From Neofusicoccum parvum (taxonomy: Eukaryota > Ascomycota > Dothideomycetes > Botryosphaeriales > Botryosphaeriaceae): a DNA stretch of 64,000 nucleotides. Position numbers and translations under genes: made by a program. Position 1 is the stretch's first letter; each line of letters opens with the position of its first letter. Under the pieces are notes generated by a model. It searched no databases and was not told the DNA's origin. It saw nothing but the letters and a program-made list of their open reading frames with translations. Shown here in pieces: positions 23,841-41,182 of this stretch. The stretch lies in NCBI GenBank assembly GCA_020912385.1, contig CP087206.1:992001-1056000 (forward strand), written 5' to 3'.

Positions 23841-25112
23841 ATGCTGGGCCAGCACGTCTTCTCGCACCAGTACCAGCACCCGCCGGCCGACTGGCCGCAG
23901 TCCCACCACCAGACCCATACCCACCATGCCGCCCAGCAGCACGCCCAGGCGCAAGCCGCCGCCGCCGCTGCCGCCGCCGCCCAGCAGCAGCACTACAATC
24001 GCATCGCTGCCACCTCCAATGCCAGCCAGCCCGGCATGGGCGCCATGCAGCAGCAGCAGCACGACCAGACCCTCGCCGTCGACCAGGGCATGACCGAAGA
24101 GAACCGCCGCGTGCTGGAGTGGATCGCCCAGCTCATGAACCCCCAGACGCGCGAGACCGCCCTCCTGGAGCTGAGCAAGAAGCGCGAGCAGGTGCCCGAG
24201 CTGGCAATGATCCTGTGGCATTCGTTTGGTGCGTGCCGCGCCCGGGCGCAGCTCCGTGTGTCGCTGATAAGGCTAACCAAGAGCCTCCAGGCGTCATGAC
24301 ATCGCTACTCCAGGAGATCATCTCCGTCTATCCTTTGCTCAACCCCTCACAGCTCACTGCCGCCGCCTCGAACCGTGTCTGCAACGCCCTCGCCCTGCTG
24401 CAGTGCGTCGCATCCCACACCGAGACCCGCGGCCTCTTCCTGAGTGGTAAGCAGCCATCGGCACTCTTACCCAGAACGAATTGACCAACGCCGTAGCAGC
24501 GCACATCCCGCTGTTCTTGTACCCGTTCTTGAACACTACCTCCAAGTCGCGGCCCTTTGAATACCTCCGCCTCACTTCGCTGGGTGTCATCGGCGCCCTG
24601 GTCAAGAACGACTCCTCAGATGTCATCAACTTCCTCCTGACGACCGAGATCATCCCCCTCTGCCTTCGCATAATGGAGACAGGCTCGGAGCTGAGCAAGA
24701 CGGTCGCCATCTTCATTGTCCAGAAGATCCTTCTCGACGATCTTGGACTGGCGTACATCTGCCAGACGTACGAGCGCTTCTATGCCGTCGGCACTGTTCT
24801 TTCGAATATGGTCAACCAGCTTGTTGAGCAGCAGACCGTCCGTCTGCTCAAGCACGTCGTGCGCTGCTTCCTTAGGTACGCTAGCCCTCTGTTTCGAGGC
24901 ATGGATACGGGCTAACTCGAGTGCAAAGGCTGAGCGACAACGCCCGTGCTCGCGAGGCGCTCCGCCAATGCCTTCCCGAACCTCTCCGCGACGCTACCTT
25001 CTCCTCGGTCCTCCGTGACGATGCTGCAACGAAGCGTTGCCTCGCGCAGTTGCTCATCAACCTCTCGGACAACGTTGTCGACGCGTCGAACAACCAGGGC
25101 CTGCTTCACTGA
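23841..25112 (+). CDS. rcd1: CCR4-NOT subunit Rcd1/Caf40 (CNOT9)
   Basis: Four exons: 23841..24228, 24291..24446, 24497..24875 and 24929..25112 (368 aa), all GT-AG with phases that join exactly. The N-terminus is His/Gln/Ala-rich and low-complexity. From about residue 90 the armadillo-repeat core starts ([16 protein letters not shown]), with family motifs [47 protein letters not shown] and LAQLLINL. Caf40/CNOT9 is a peptide-binding scaffold of the CCR4-NOT deadenylase and recruits silencing and decay factors; fission yeast Rcd1 is also needed for nitrogen-starvation-induced differentiation. Vertebrate and yeast family members have similar core lengths. Confidence 0.96.
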
Positions 25113-26216
25113 GGTTAGGTCGCTTCCCTCAGCGACTAATTGCCTTCTTGACCTTTCTTCTCGCGGGCGGCATTGATCCTTTAGGAGTTTAACCTTATTC
25201 TTTGCGGACCACGAGGGCTTTGGGACGATTGTACAGCGATGACGGACGACCTACATGACGGAAACCAAAAATCAAAAACACCAAACTGGGTGGGGGAGTT
25301 TTCTGCTGACTTAATCCTGGGGAGGCATGTTTTAAAAAAGAAGGGAAGTGCCTCCTGCATATACACCGGCGTTGAAGTGGACGAAGAGAAAAAGCGTCTG
25401 GAGTTCCTGCGGAGTCTATTTGGGTGGGCTCAGCGGATGACCTCATTTTTCTTTTATGGATGTTCACAAGGGCAAGCGGCTTCTTTTTTCTATGCCTTCT
25501 GTAACGTTGGCTAGTGGCGCTCCTTGGCCCGATCTCATTTTTCTTTCTGACCTCCTTCTACCTTGCTCCCACTGCCTGAGCGCGTCACACCTAGAGTGGA
25601 TGGGGCGTGCACTATCCTGGTTGGGCTCGGGTTCGAAAAGGGATGATTTTCCATCACAAGAAAAGCGACCAAAAAAAAAGAGCGTGATGGGACAAAGGAA
25701 TTGGGACGTTCTCCAAGTGGCTGGGCTGACGCGTACTACTCTGTGCGCGTCAAGTGTGTATCATCATCGACTTCTTCATCTCTCACACAGCGAACACTTT
25801 GCATTGGCGATGGAGTTTTATTTCTGGGTAGGACAAAGGCAAGGGGGGGTATAGGGACATGGGCGTTATAATCATGGAAGCGAGGACTCTGTGTGCTTTC
25901 TAATTTCCTTTCCTCATTCCCGTAGCTACTATTTCTCTGTCATACTTGAGATTTTCCGTGGATCATTGACTCGGTCATTTTATACTTCGTCTTCTCATTG
26001 AAGGTATACCCCTGGGCTGGTTTTTACTACACGTGTGGAGAGAACAACATTTCCCCCCTTTGGCCTTTCTCCTTATGGCTTTTCGGGTCGTAGTATCTTG
26101 CTTTTTACTTTACTTGATTGTGAGAATTTGGAGGGCCGTGAAGCAAACGGCATGGCTGTGTAGGTTCTTGGCTTCGTCGTTCTGTTCTCATGTGCACAAA
26201 TAGTTGAGAATCTGAT
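25113..26216. other. Intergenic, 3' flank of RCD1
   Basis: AT-richer than the genes, with T-rich stretches. It likely contains the RCD1 3' UTR. No gene, RNA or clear repeat found. Confidence 0.55.
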
Positions 26217-27584
26217 TTAACGTTTTTTTTTAGATGTGGACACCGGGTGAGTGGGCTTGAGACAGCCTGTCGTGCTTCCGCTACTACCCCTCGGGCACTT
26301 CTCTCCCACCGACGAACATGGGAAGAGTATTCCCTTCTCAAAAGCCGTCCTCGCAATTCCCCGTCGCGATCGTGCATGGAGTAGCTCGGCTGCTCGACGG
26401 TGAAGGGGCAGTGCGGGAACAGTAGTGGCAGGAAGAGCACTCACGGACTGTCCTGCGAGCATATCGAGGTCTGCGTGTAGTAGTGGGTGAAGCGGGTCCC
26501 CTTCTTGGCGAAGGCGTCGATGTTGGGGTGTGCTTGTGAAGTGAAGATCTGCAATCTGCACCTGCCTTTGGTGTTTTGAGCGCTCGAGGCTGACACCAGG
26601 CACAGGCGAATCCATGTCCTTACAAGCAGCTGTGACGATCGTCACCGCAGCCGATGAGAAGATCTGGGCCATTGAGTTTATCTGCCCCTGCTTCTTTTCG
26701 AAGTCGTCTTGAACGATGCACAAGCGGTCCACCCAGAGGTACTGATAGCCCAGCTCGCTGCAGATTATCAAGGCGTCTTCAATGGTCTTCGGAACGTCAT
26801 CCAGGCTGTTGGGGCTCTCGAGGCGCTCGACCATGTGTCCCTTGAGCTTGCCATTATCTGGATCGCTCCCCCAGACGTAGCTCAAAGCGGCGTAACTTAT
26901 GTCCGTGTCCTGGTCCAACTCGGGGGTAAGACACCTTCGCCGAACATCAATCAGCCGGAATCCTTTGGGGACACCTTTTCCTGCGATACACGCACAGTCC
27001 TCGTGATTTGTTGTACAGTCCTGCAACCATTCTCTGAGTTGATCCCAGTTGACGGTGCTCCCGATCAGTGGGCCCAGTTTCGCCTGCTTGGGTGTGATGT
27101 CGATTTTGGGATGGATCATGCCTTTTTGGGTTTCGAGACCGCGCTTGGTTGGCGCGCGGTGTTTTGAGCAGTCCACTGCAATCACCATGGATATCCGGAG
27201 CTGAGCACTCCGCAGCCTCAATTTCATCTCTTCGTTGAATTGATTGTTCACCGAGAAGAGCATCACATCAGCCGTTTCCAAGCCAGCGGTGCTTTCGTTT
27301 GTAAGCGGTCTGGTGTGCGTCAAGATGCTGGAAAGCATCAAAGAGCATAAAACACACTGTCGGCGCCTCCGAATGGTGGCGACGGTGCCGATGTTCAGGA
27401 CGGCATCGCGCACGGTCCCGAACAACCTGAAGCAGGTCCAGCAATGCCGGACTCCGCGACAAACATGACATAGTCGGGATTCCTCTGCCGGAACCAAGTC
27501 TGTGCATGCAAAACATCGGATCTTGTCGGGCATTTCCTGTAGGATTTCCTCCTCTTCCACAGTTGGATCCGGAAATGACTCCAT
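26217..27584 (-). pseudogene. HET-domain (heterokaryon incompatibility) gene with damaged 3' half
   Basis: A single frame of 455 codons begins MESFPDPTVEEEE. A Cys-rich N-terminal part (CFACTDL, CHVCRGVRHCWTC) is followed by the HET domain: ISYAALSYVWGSDPDN near residue 230, then YLWVDRLCIVQDDFEKK and IFSSAAVTIVTAAC. After IADLHFTSTP (near base 26,528) the frame turns Arg/His-rich with no HET character. A neighbouring frame resumes with NIDAFAKKGTRFTHYYTQ and, past a stop, CPFTVEQPSYS, which resemble the usual region around the third HET motif. The RAWTFQE-type motif itself is gone. I infer a one-base frame break at a CCCC run plus further decay. HET proteins trigger cell death in incompatible fusions. 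A sequencing error is the main alternative. Confidence 0.7.
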
Positions 27585-28825
27585 TCGAGAGTCCCCACGC
27601 AGATGCTTTGCACGGATTGAGCTTTGGCATTGCCTGAGATATCTTCCAATTGAAGATTACATTTTCCGGGACTGAGGGGGGATGCGCCTATCGTTGATGC
27701 CGGAAGTTGTCTGATGATGGTGTGAAGGTGGCCATCTTAAGGAGACTTGGAGCCTCTCAATTATTGAGACGTTTGTGTAACGAAGAGTACGAGCTCCGCC
27801 GTACCCGCTAAGTAATAAACCTACCAATCGGGGGTGGTGACCCAGGTGGGACATGGGTGCTGCGGCTGACGGCTAGCGCATCCTGCTCACTAGCGCATGG
27901 AGTTGAAGCATTCGTCTGAGCGTGGGTTTCTGTTAGATTCGGCCCAAAGCCATCCAGATGATTGTTTCAACAATGAACATGTGTTGAGAGAGACAGCGTT
28001 GCATACGCGGATTTGGTCAAGGAAAACCCGTGCGTGGCTTGTCAGGCTCCACAAACATGTTGACAATAGCCACGCAAGCACCTCAACCCGAGAGCTATGG
28101 AACCGGGCAAAGGACTCACGGCGATCAACAAACGGATTCCCAGAGACCATTCCTGTGTGTCACTTGGTACCTTTCTCCATCGTGGTCGTTCGATTCCCAG
28201 ATGAAGACCTCTGGCAGTGCATCAGTTCAGTGTTTCTTGCCGAGAAATGGAAACATAGACCGCCGGCAGACTCCAGCTGTGGCGTAAGCACAGATACTCC
28301 AGCCACAGTAACTTGCTGTAATACTGCACCCGCAGGGGATGTAAAGGTAGACAAGATCGGCCCGGAACGACTCAAGATCGGACCGAGTACGAAGTTCTCC
28401 AGCCGATCGTCTGGACAATGCTGATCCGGAAGCTCGCCTATAGGCAGTATTAAGGTGACCCTGACTTTAAGTGCATATCACTGTGGTCTAGGCCGCATTA
28501 GCGTGTGTGATTCCAAGCAGGTGGATTCAAAGACCGCGGAGGTATCGCCGACGCCCTTTAGAGAATCAGGAAGGGTCACAACGCAATGTTGAGTGTCGTT
28601 GTTGGAGGAGGCATGTTTGAAGCTACCTCGCAAGTTTTTGTAATGCCCGTCCGAATTTTGGTTTTCTTTTCTCCCACGACGCTAACTTTCAGTCTCTCCC
28701 AGACCTATTACAAAGGGTATACCTGCCATACACCAAATCAGCCATCAACACAGCCAGCCCCAAACGGCAGAGCCGCATACCTTTTCCCCCCTGCCTTCCC
28801 AACCCATCCCAAAAGAACCAAACCC
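27585..28825. other. Gene-poor interval beside the HET gene
   Basis: No supported gene. A plus-strand open frame of 175 codons (27897-28424) has no domain and was rejected. It contains a motif copy at 27899-27918, about 315 bases upstream of the HET start codon. Confidence 0.5.
27899..27918 (+). repeat. Copy of dispersed palindromic motif
   Basis: Reads GGAGTTGAAGCATTCGTCTG. Identical to the 45.88 kb copy except for two transitions. Confidence 0.6.
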
Positions 28826-30209
28826 TCACACTCCGGTTCCCCTGCTCCCCGCATCTACACTGTCCACCCCTCTACCTTCCCCCGCCCGCTCATACGCCAC
28901 ATCCACCTGCGTCACCCTCGTAATCTCCATGATTCCGCCGGTCGCGGCCCCATCCTTGAACAGTGCGCTCTCATCGCTCGCACTGTCACTAGTAACCCCA
29001 CCCCTGACGACCGTCGACACAGTTCCTCTATTCCGCCAGCTGGACAGCTTGATGCCGATCTTGCTCTTGGCGGCCGAGTCGAGCTTTGCGCCGCGGCTGT
29101 GGGTGGTGGAGGAGGGGAGCTTGTTGCCGGACGTATTGTAGTTGTTGGAGTAGGGGTCGGTCGAGCTGCCCTTGCCGGTGACTTTCTTGTAGAAAGGGCG
29201 GAGGACGGGGATGGTGGCGCAGAGGAGGCAGACGAGGAGCTCCGTCGAGCCCCAGAGGAGGAGGGGGACCGTGGCGTCTGGAGGGTTGAGGGTCAGCCTT
29301 GCTGGTACTTCTGCTCTGGTGGCGGCGGTCTTGGGGGGAAAGGGTCGGTGGGCTGTGGTGCTTGGAGTGTGGGTTCGCTTACAGAGGTAGTCCGCTTTTG
29401 CTGCTATGCCGTTCAGCTCGACTGCGCGGACGATGCCGCAGATACCAGCGCTGGTTCCCGGGTCAGTGACGGTTTCGATAAGCCGGATACCCTTCCACCT
29501 ACAGTACACCAAGAGAAAGGCCGAACGAGATGGTCAAGCGCTCCTTCCTCTTCATGTTCAGCGTCCACAGGACGAACCAGGGGAAGATGGCCAGCCAGAA
29601 GTCCATCGCGGCGGTGTAGCTCCCGGAGAAGATGGCATTCACGGTGAAGTTGAAGTGGCAGACCGTCGGGATGCGGTGGTCCCATATGCTCTGGACGGGG
29701 GTGCACTGGGTGAACATGAGTATGATGCACGAGACGCAGACGAAGCAGGTGCTGGCGATGCAGAAGTGCAGCATCCACTTGTGCCAGGCGACGTTGACGA
29801 TGCGGATCAGGAAGACGGCGACGGAGCTCTTGCTGGTGGCGATGGCGAGGATGTTGCAGGTCTGGCCCATCAGCTCCCACTTGATGGCTGTCGCGAACTG
29901 GTCGCCGGTGAGCTCCGTGCTGTGGCTGCCGAGGCCATTCAGGGCGGCGATGGTGATGAAGACTGTGTAGAGGAAGAAAAGCAACTAGTAGCAGCAGCAA
30001 CGTTTAGTCGGAGGTTTTTGGGGTTTGGGTGAGCCGCGGTGGCAGGGCCTGGTTACCATCGAGACCCAGCTGAGATGGTCATCAAGCCCGACGTTCCGGA
30101 TCAGTCTCCAGCGCGTGTATAGACGCAGGCACACGAAGAGCAGTGCCACAATGGTCTGCACCCACATTACCGCAATGACGGTAGGCCCCAAGCCGGTGAG
30201 AACGACCAT
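28826..30209 (-). CDS. Fungal rhodopsin-domain integral membrane protein
   Basis: Four exons: 30209..30057, 29984..29503, 29450..29383 and 29277..28826 (384 aa); all joins are frame-consistent. About seven hydrophobic spans are visible. Typical family elements are an early YTRWRLIRNVGLDDHLSWVSM loop, GSHSTELT, KSSVAVFLIRI, FTQCTPVQSIWD and FNFTVNAIFSGSYTAAMDFW, and a late ADYLYATVPLLLWGSTEL. The C-terminal tail is Ser/Gly-rich and hydrophilic. Members of this fungal family (distinct from light-sensing opsins, with PTH11-like relatives) are putative surface receptors of unknown ligand. The gene is divergent from the VAO-type oxidase 1.3 kb away; a functional link is only speculation. Confidence 0.9.
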
Positions 30210-33424
<3,215 letters not shown>

Positions 33425-33867
33425 GTTCAATGGCGCTGCTGAGAAGCAGGCAGCCGAGGAGAAGCGCAGGCGTATAATACCGGCCGGTGAGTAGGCACGG
33501 TGAAGGCAGAGTTGTGGAAGAGTGTTGTTGAGAGGAGAGAGGCGCCCTCCTGTTCTGGCTTTAGGCTTTCGGCTGACGCGCGGCACGGGCCACGGACGGC
33601 GATGTGATGACGAAGGCGTGGCCTGTGATCACGATAATACATACTTGAATGAAAAGTACATATTGCAGATGCGCCAAGAATACAGGGTTCGTGAGATTTT
33701 CATGTATTAAATGAGTGCTATGATCCCAGGAACAAGCGCTACCGGAGCAATAAAGAACGGATGCTCGCTGAACGAATTCAGCAGCCTTTAAGCAATTCAA
33801 ACAAGTCCGCAACTAGGGGATGCCGGACTTCACAGATCCCTGAGCCCTTCGAGTCCAATCGCCGGGC
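33425..33867. other. Convergent intergenic region
   Basis: 3' flanks of the VAO-type and anoctamin genes meet here. No gene or repeat seen. Confidence 0.6.
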
Positions 33868-36262
33868 TCAATCCTCCTTGGTTGCCTCCTCGGTCTTCCT
33901 CAGCGCCTTGATCAGCCCCACACCCACATCGGCACTGGCGCCATCCTCGATCTGCCTGGTCCAGAACCTGTCATGGCCCATCATGAGCACAGACTTCCTC
34001 CGCTCCTTCTCCTCGACAGCCAGGACGTTCTGCGACTTCGACTCCAGCTCCGCCAGGTAGTTCTTGCGCCGCGCGTAGCGCTCCGCTCGTTCCTTCCGGA
34101 TCTGGTCACTGCCAAAGCGTTGGAGAGCGTAGCCGACGACGTAGCGCAGCATCAAGTAGATGTGCTCGGAGATGAAGATCGTGATTGGCAGCGCGTACCA
34201 CGTTCCGCGTCCCGGAAGACCGCCGAGCGTGTTGTTGCCGAAGAGGTGGACAACCGCCGCGGTGGAGATGGAGCCGAGCCACGTCAGGAAGCCGAGGGAG
34301 CTGATCCATGGGCCGATGCTGTCGGTGCGGACAGGAGCGGGACGCTGGTGCTCGATGCAGATCTTGAGGAAGTCGGACCGCAGCTCGACCCAGTTGTTGA
34401 TGAGGAAGCCGATGGAGACGAGCGGCCAAACAGGCGAGAACAGGGCGAGGTAGCCGAACTGGATGACCATTTCCGTCAAGTCGTCCTGGACGTTGTACGG
34501 TTCTAGCTGGGCCTCGTTGCGTGCTCGCTTGAGGAAATCAACCTCGTCCGGCTCGTCTTGAGCGATGGTGTTGATGGTTGCGATATGGGAATGCTCCGCG
34601 CGATAGTCTTTATACCATCGCGCAGCCTTGTGCTTGAGATACGGGAGAACCAGCTCCTCTCCAAAATTTGAAATCTGACCTGTGACACTCAAAGCGATGA
34701 CCTCATTCCGCAGGCGGTTGGGATCACTGTGGAAGTTATTGCCGAGAGAGAATGGCGCAGCGTCGCCCAAAAATCGCCGAAGGAGAGTTTCTAGCTGCGG
34801 AATGACGACGTCGCCGAAGGGAACGTATACAAATGCGGTAAGGAAAATAGGGAGGTATTCGGTAATGAAGTTGAGGACGAAGATCTTCTGGGTCAGCGAC
34901 ATTTCATGCCTGTCCTGGGTACGGTGGTTTTCATATTCCGTTAGGGTGGTTGCGATGTCCTCGAGGAAAGAACTGATGAATGGCAGGAAAGCGGCGAGGA
35001 GGATGGTCGGCAGGTATTCCTATCAGCTTGTTGTTAAAGCTTGCCCGGGCGTTAGGATAGAGATAAACATACCAGCCATGATTTGAAAGGGCCTTCGTAA
35101 ACCTCCGAGATAAGGACCTCCACCGCAAACACCATAACAATCAATGCCCCGAGAGTAATGAACGACATGAGGATGAAAGGAATTTGTAGCGTCTGACGGG
35201 CAATCTGCTTCCACTTGGGAAAGTAATGCTTGACCTCGCCGGTGACCATATCCGTGATAACCTTTTCAGGTTGGAAGGTTGGCCTATTGACCTTCAGGGT
35301 TCCGACGCCCCTGACGTTCCAGCGAAGGCTTAAGTCGATCTCCTGGAGCTTCCAATATTCTAAGAAGACAGTGCACCAGAGACTGGTGGTCAAGGCATAG
35401 AAAAGTGAGTATTGTGGCATGAACATCCACGCAAGAAAACCGGTGATGGCGGGAAAGAATAAGAAGACCAAGTAGGTCTGAAGGAAAGCGAAGTAGAAGG
35501 CGACCTGAGAATGACGCAAAGTCAGTCTGGATTTGTTCTCGCCATCATAATCGCGGGTGCTCCATACCTTTGAACCAAAGAGGTCCCTGACTTTGTCAAG
35601 ATCCTCCGCTCTCAGAAGAACCTTCTTGCTCAGATGAAGCAGCAAAGCCTGGTTGGCCCGCTCATTGTGCAAGGGAAAGACAGATTTGACATTCTCCCAT
35701 TTTCCCGACTGGGCGGTTATACCTGCCCCACCGAGTTCCTTTTTCCAGGTGACCAAATGGAACATTGAGAGGATGTCTTCCGCTTCGAATTCGCCATCGA
35801 TTATGGTATCTCTGCCGCCGCCAGGGTGTTCTCGAGTGATACCGTAGAGCCAATCTTTGACCCTTGGGAGCTGTCAGCATGATACGAGGCAGATGTCGTA
35901 TGATGCAGAATGTACATACCTTGACCTGTAGACTTCATTCCCAAGAAGCTCTCGGGGAGCCTTGACGAACACCAAGAGTGATTTATCATAGCCAGCTCTC
36001 ACTTCTGTGTGCAGACCAACGGACTCCAAATCCGAAAGGAGCGTGCAGAATTCCTCCACGGCAGTGGAGAATTCTAAGGAATGAGTCGATATCTGTCTCA
36101 TTGATCGGAGCTACTAAACTTACCAATATTGCCGAAGTCATAGTGTACCACGTAGACATTATTGCTACGGGTTGTCAGCTCTGCCAGGGAAGAATCCTGT
36201 ATTGAAGATACGCACTAGGTGACACCCCGCAGCTGAGGGGTAAGTGGTTGCTTCAGATCCAT
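33868..36262 (-). CDS. Anoctamin/TMEM16 family channel or lipid scramblase
   Basis: Six exons: 36262..36216, 36164..36124, 36073..35920, 35862..35568, 35504..35073 and 35019..33868 (706 aa; Aspergillus afTMEM16 is about 735). The N-terminal cytosolic domain reads NNVYVVHYDFGNIEFSTAVE. The membrane core follows, with VAFYFAFLQTYLVFLFFPAI, MPQYSLFYALTTSLW, FLEYWKLQEIDLSLRW, EYLPTILLAAFLPFISSF, MVIQFGYLALFSPVWPL and ELRSDFLKICIEHQRP, all typical anoctamin segments. The late acidic helices supply the Ca2+-binding residues of the family. Fungal members scramble phospholipids in a Ca2+-dependent way or tether ER to plasma membrane (Ist2). Exon 1 ends inside a Tyr codon (GVTY|NNV) and its GTGCGT donor removes an in-frame TAG. 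The intron at 35505-35567 has no in-frame stop. Confidence 0.93.
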
Positions 36263-37076
36263 AGCGGGGACCATAATTTCGGAAGAGAAAAGAAAATGAA
36301 ATGAGTGAACGGCAAGAGCCGGTAGGAGGAAGAGGGAAAAAGTAAAGAGCGAACAAGTCGAAACCAGGCAGAGTTTGCAATGATGCTGGTAAGGTGCCCT
36401 TCTGTACAAATATACTCGGGAAATTCGGGCCGAGCGGCACGCGCACAGACTGCGCCGGTTGTTTTTTGTGTTCAGTAAGCAAGGGACATGGCCCACGAGG
36501 CTGCTGCAGGACAGATTGGGATTGGCTGGATTGCTGAAAAGAGATTGCCAAGAGATGGATCAGCTTCTGCATTGCGGAGAAGTAGCTTGTGCTGTGAAAA
36601 TCTGTACCAAATAGGCCTTGTCATATGCTTGAAAGCCGCAAGTGCCACCCGAAAAGCAGTTTAATAGGGTCATACTCCTTTGTATATCTGGTCCAAATTT
36701 ATCTCTCTGCTGACGTGGCTTGGGCAGCCGTAATCACCCTAGCTCAACGGAGTCGATTAAATACCCCTGTAGCATGCGCTCCCAACATCCAGCTCCTGTG
36801 AACCTCCAGAAACTGCTGCCTTCGGTAAACCGGGAAAGCCGGCTCGTTCGATCCGAAAAAGGGCCGTTACGATATACACCAGGGGAGTGTGGAGTCAACA
36901 ACACCATGGAGAGATGTGGGAGTAGCGCCGTATACTGAGGCCAGAGGTACATGCAGGATCCAGCCCAGGCCGTTTCAGTGATTGGAGCCGAACAATGAGG
37001 GGTTGGAAAACGCATGTCTTCGTTCTGGTGCCTGCCCTTTTCATGGAATTCACCCCATCATCCTCCATAGCCATAT
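36263..37076. other. Intergenic region upstream of the anoctamin gene
   Basis: Anoctamin promoter and leader, plus the 3' flank of the small mitochondrial-type gene. No gene, RNA or repeat identified. Confidence 0.55.
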
Positions 37077-37510
37077 TCAAATGTACCTGAACATGTTGTT
37101 CCGGACACCGCGCTTCATGGCTACCGGCTCACCGTCTTCGTACTCAATGCCGGCCTCGCCTCCGTCACCAGACATGCCGGCCATCTTGGCCTTTAATTCC
37201 TCGTCGAGTTGAGCTTGTGTCTTCGTTTCCGTCTTCTTTGCTTGGGCCTTGGCGTCTCCTGAAGCCTACCGTGGCATCAGATCTCTGGCGGTGGCGGTGG
37301 CAGATGCAGCAAGCCAGATGGAGAACTCTAGGGGAGCATATTCACCTTTTTCTCCGGACCCTTTCCCTGCTGGTCTTGCGGTGGTGATCCAGACGAAGCT
37401 TGTCGGATTGTGGAGCAGAACGGTGCAAGATGTGTCCTGGAGAACAGATATATCGCGGGTGGCCTGGAGGGTCTCAGTGCCATCATGGCAGATGCAGATG
37501 TTGCGAGCAT
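37077..37510 (-). CDS. Small conserved protein with mitochondrial-type N-terminus
   Basis: Two exons, 37510..37346 and 37265..37077 (117 aa), joined EKK|ASGDAKAQ by an 80-nt GT-AG intron. The first 40 residues lack acidic residues and are rich in Arg, Ser and Ala (LRPSRPPAIYLFSR, FCSTIRQASSG), as in matrix-targeting presequences. The mature part is a short charged coil (TQAQLDEELKAKM) ending in the compact tail MKRGVRNNMFRYI. Such tails recur in short hypothetical proteins of Pezizomycotina, from memory; I do not know a function. Only 247 bp separate its start from CEF1, so the two share a divergent promoter. Confidence 0.78.
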
Positions 37511-37562
37511 ATGCAAGCCATACGAGGGTGTTTTAAGCCCACAGCGACGATGCTCACAGTGA

Positions 37563-40216
<2,654 letters not shown>

Positions 40217-41182
40217 TTGAAGATACCAAAAGGCGGGCTGTGTAACATCAGGGTCAAATTCATCAGTACATTCTCATTCGCTGTCCGGGGATCATGTGTG
40301 GTTCAGCCAAGCGGCGGATTCTCAGCTTCGCCACGGAAGCGGCCACTGGAATGGAGGTAGACATAAGCAGAGATGGGATCGGAGCTGGGCATACGACACG
40401 GTGGAGTGTCTTGTCCCGTTATCAGGAAGCCGACGGCGATGTTGCGCCGGGTCATGCTACGCCAAGGTCTCAGCACGCCCCGCCAAGGTCAGCCATCACG
40501 GCGACGCGGGGGAAGCCAGGGCACCCGCCCAGACATAGGCCTGCAAGCACGCGATTCTCCGGCGCCTGCTCGGGGTGGCCGACGCCGCGTTTCTCTGACT
40601 CTCGACGGCCCGTGCGCGCTGGCTTGGTGGGCATGTTGACATGCGGACATGCGGACGCAGAGAGTGGACAGACGCCGGGAAGGTCGCGGGCAGGGCCGCG
40701 GGGGCTACGACATGAACGGCCAGCCGGCGCCCGCACCACTGGGGCCCCGAAGCCAAGGGCGTGGATCCAATGGGGAAGGGCATCGATAAGGCAAGGCGCA
40801 AATTATCGCTCCAGCACCGGATTCCTTCTAGCTCCAAAAGTCTGCCTCGCCTGCGCGGAGCCTGACTGCGGCTTGAAGCGTGCTGGGGCCTTTTTATCTT
40901 CTCTTCCGTGCTGCCCACTTTCTGCCGCTCCGCCCACTGCTACCGTGTGCTGCGACTGCCCGCTGCGCCGTAGTAGTACACGCACACCGACGTCGCGGAC
41001 ACTCAGCTTCCCTGCGCGCCGCCCCCGGCTGCTACATAAACAACCTGCCTGCACTGTCGTTTCTTCTCTCTGGTGCTCTCCCCCCAGCCCATGGAATTCG
41101 TGACCGAATTCTTCTCCCTCCTTCTCAAGTCGCTCCACCAGCCCGCCGCGGACGATTGAGCTTGCTTCATTTCCCGCGGACC
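40217..41182. other. Intergenic region upstream of the permease
   Basis: CEF1 3' flank and permease promoter/leader. Several GC-rich open frames run through it on both strands; none shows protein-family features. Confidence 0.55.

Noticed and set aside
27897..28424. Plus-strand open frame of 175 codons beside the HET gene
   Set aside because: Its start is the palindromic motif copy; no protein-family signal and no conserved pattern.
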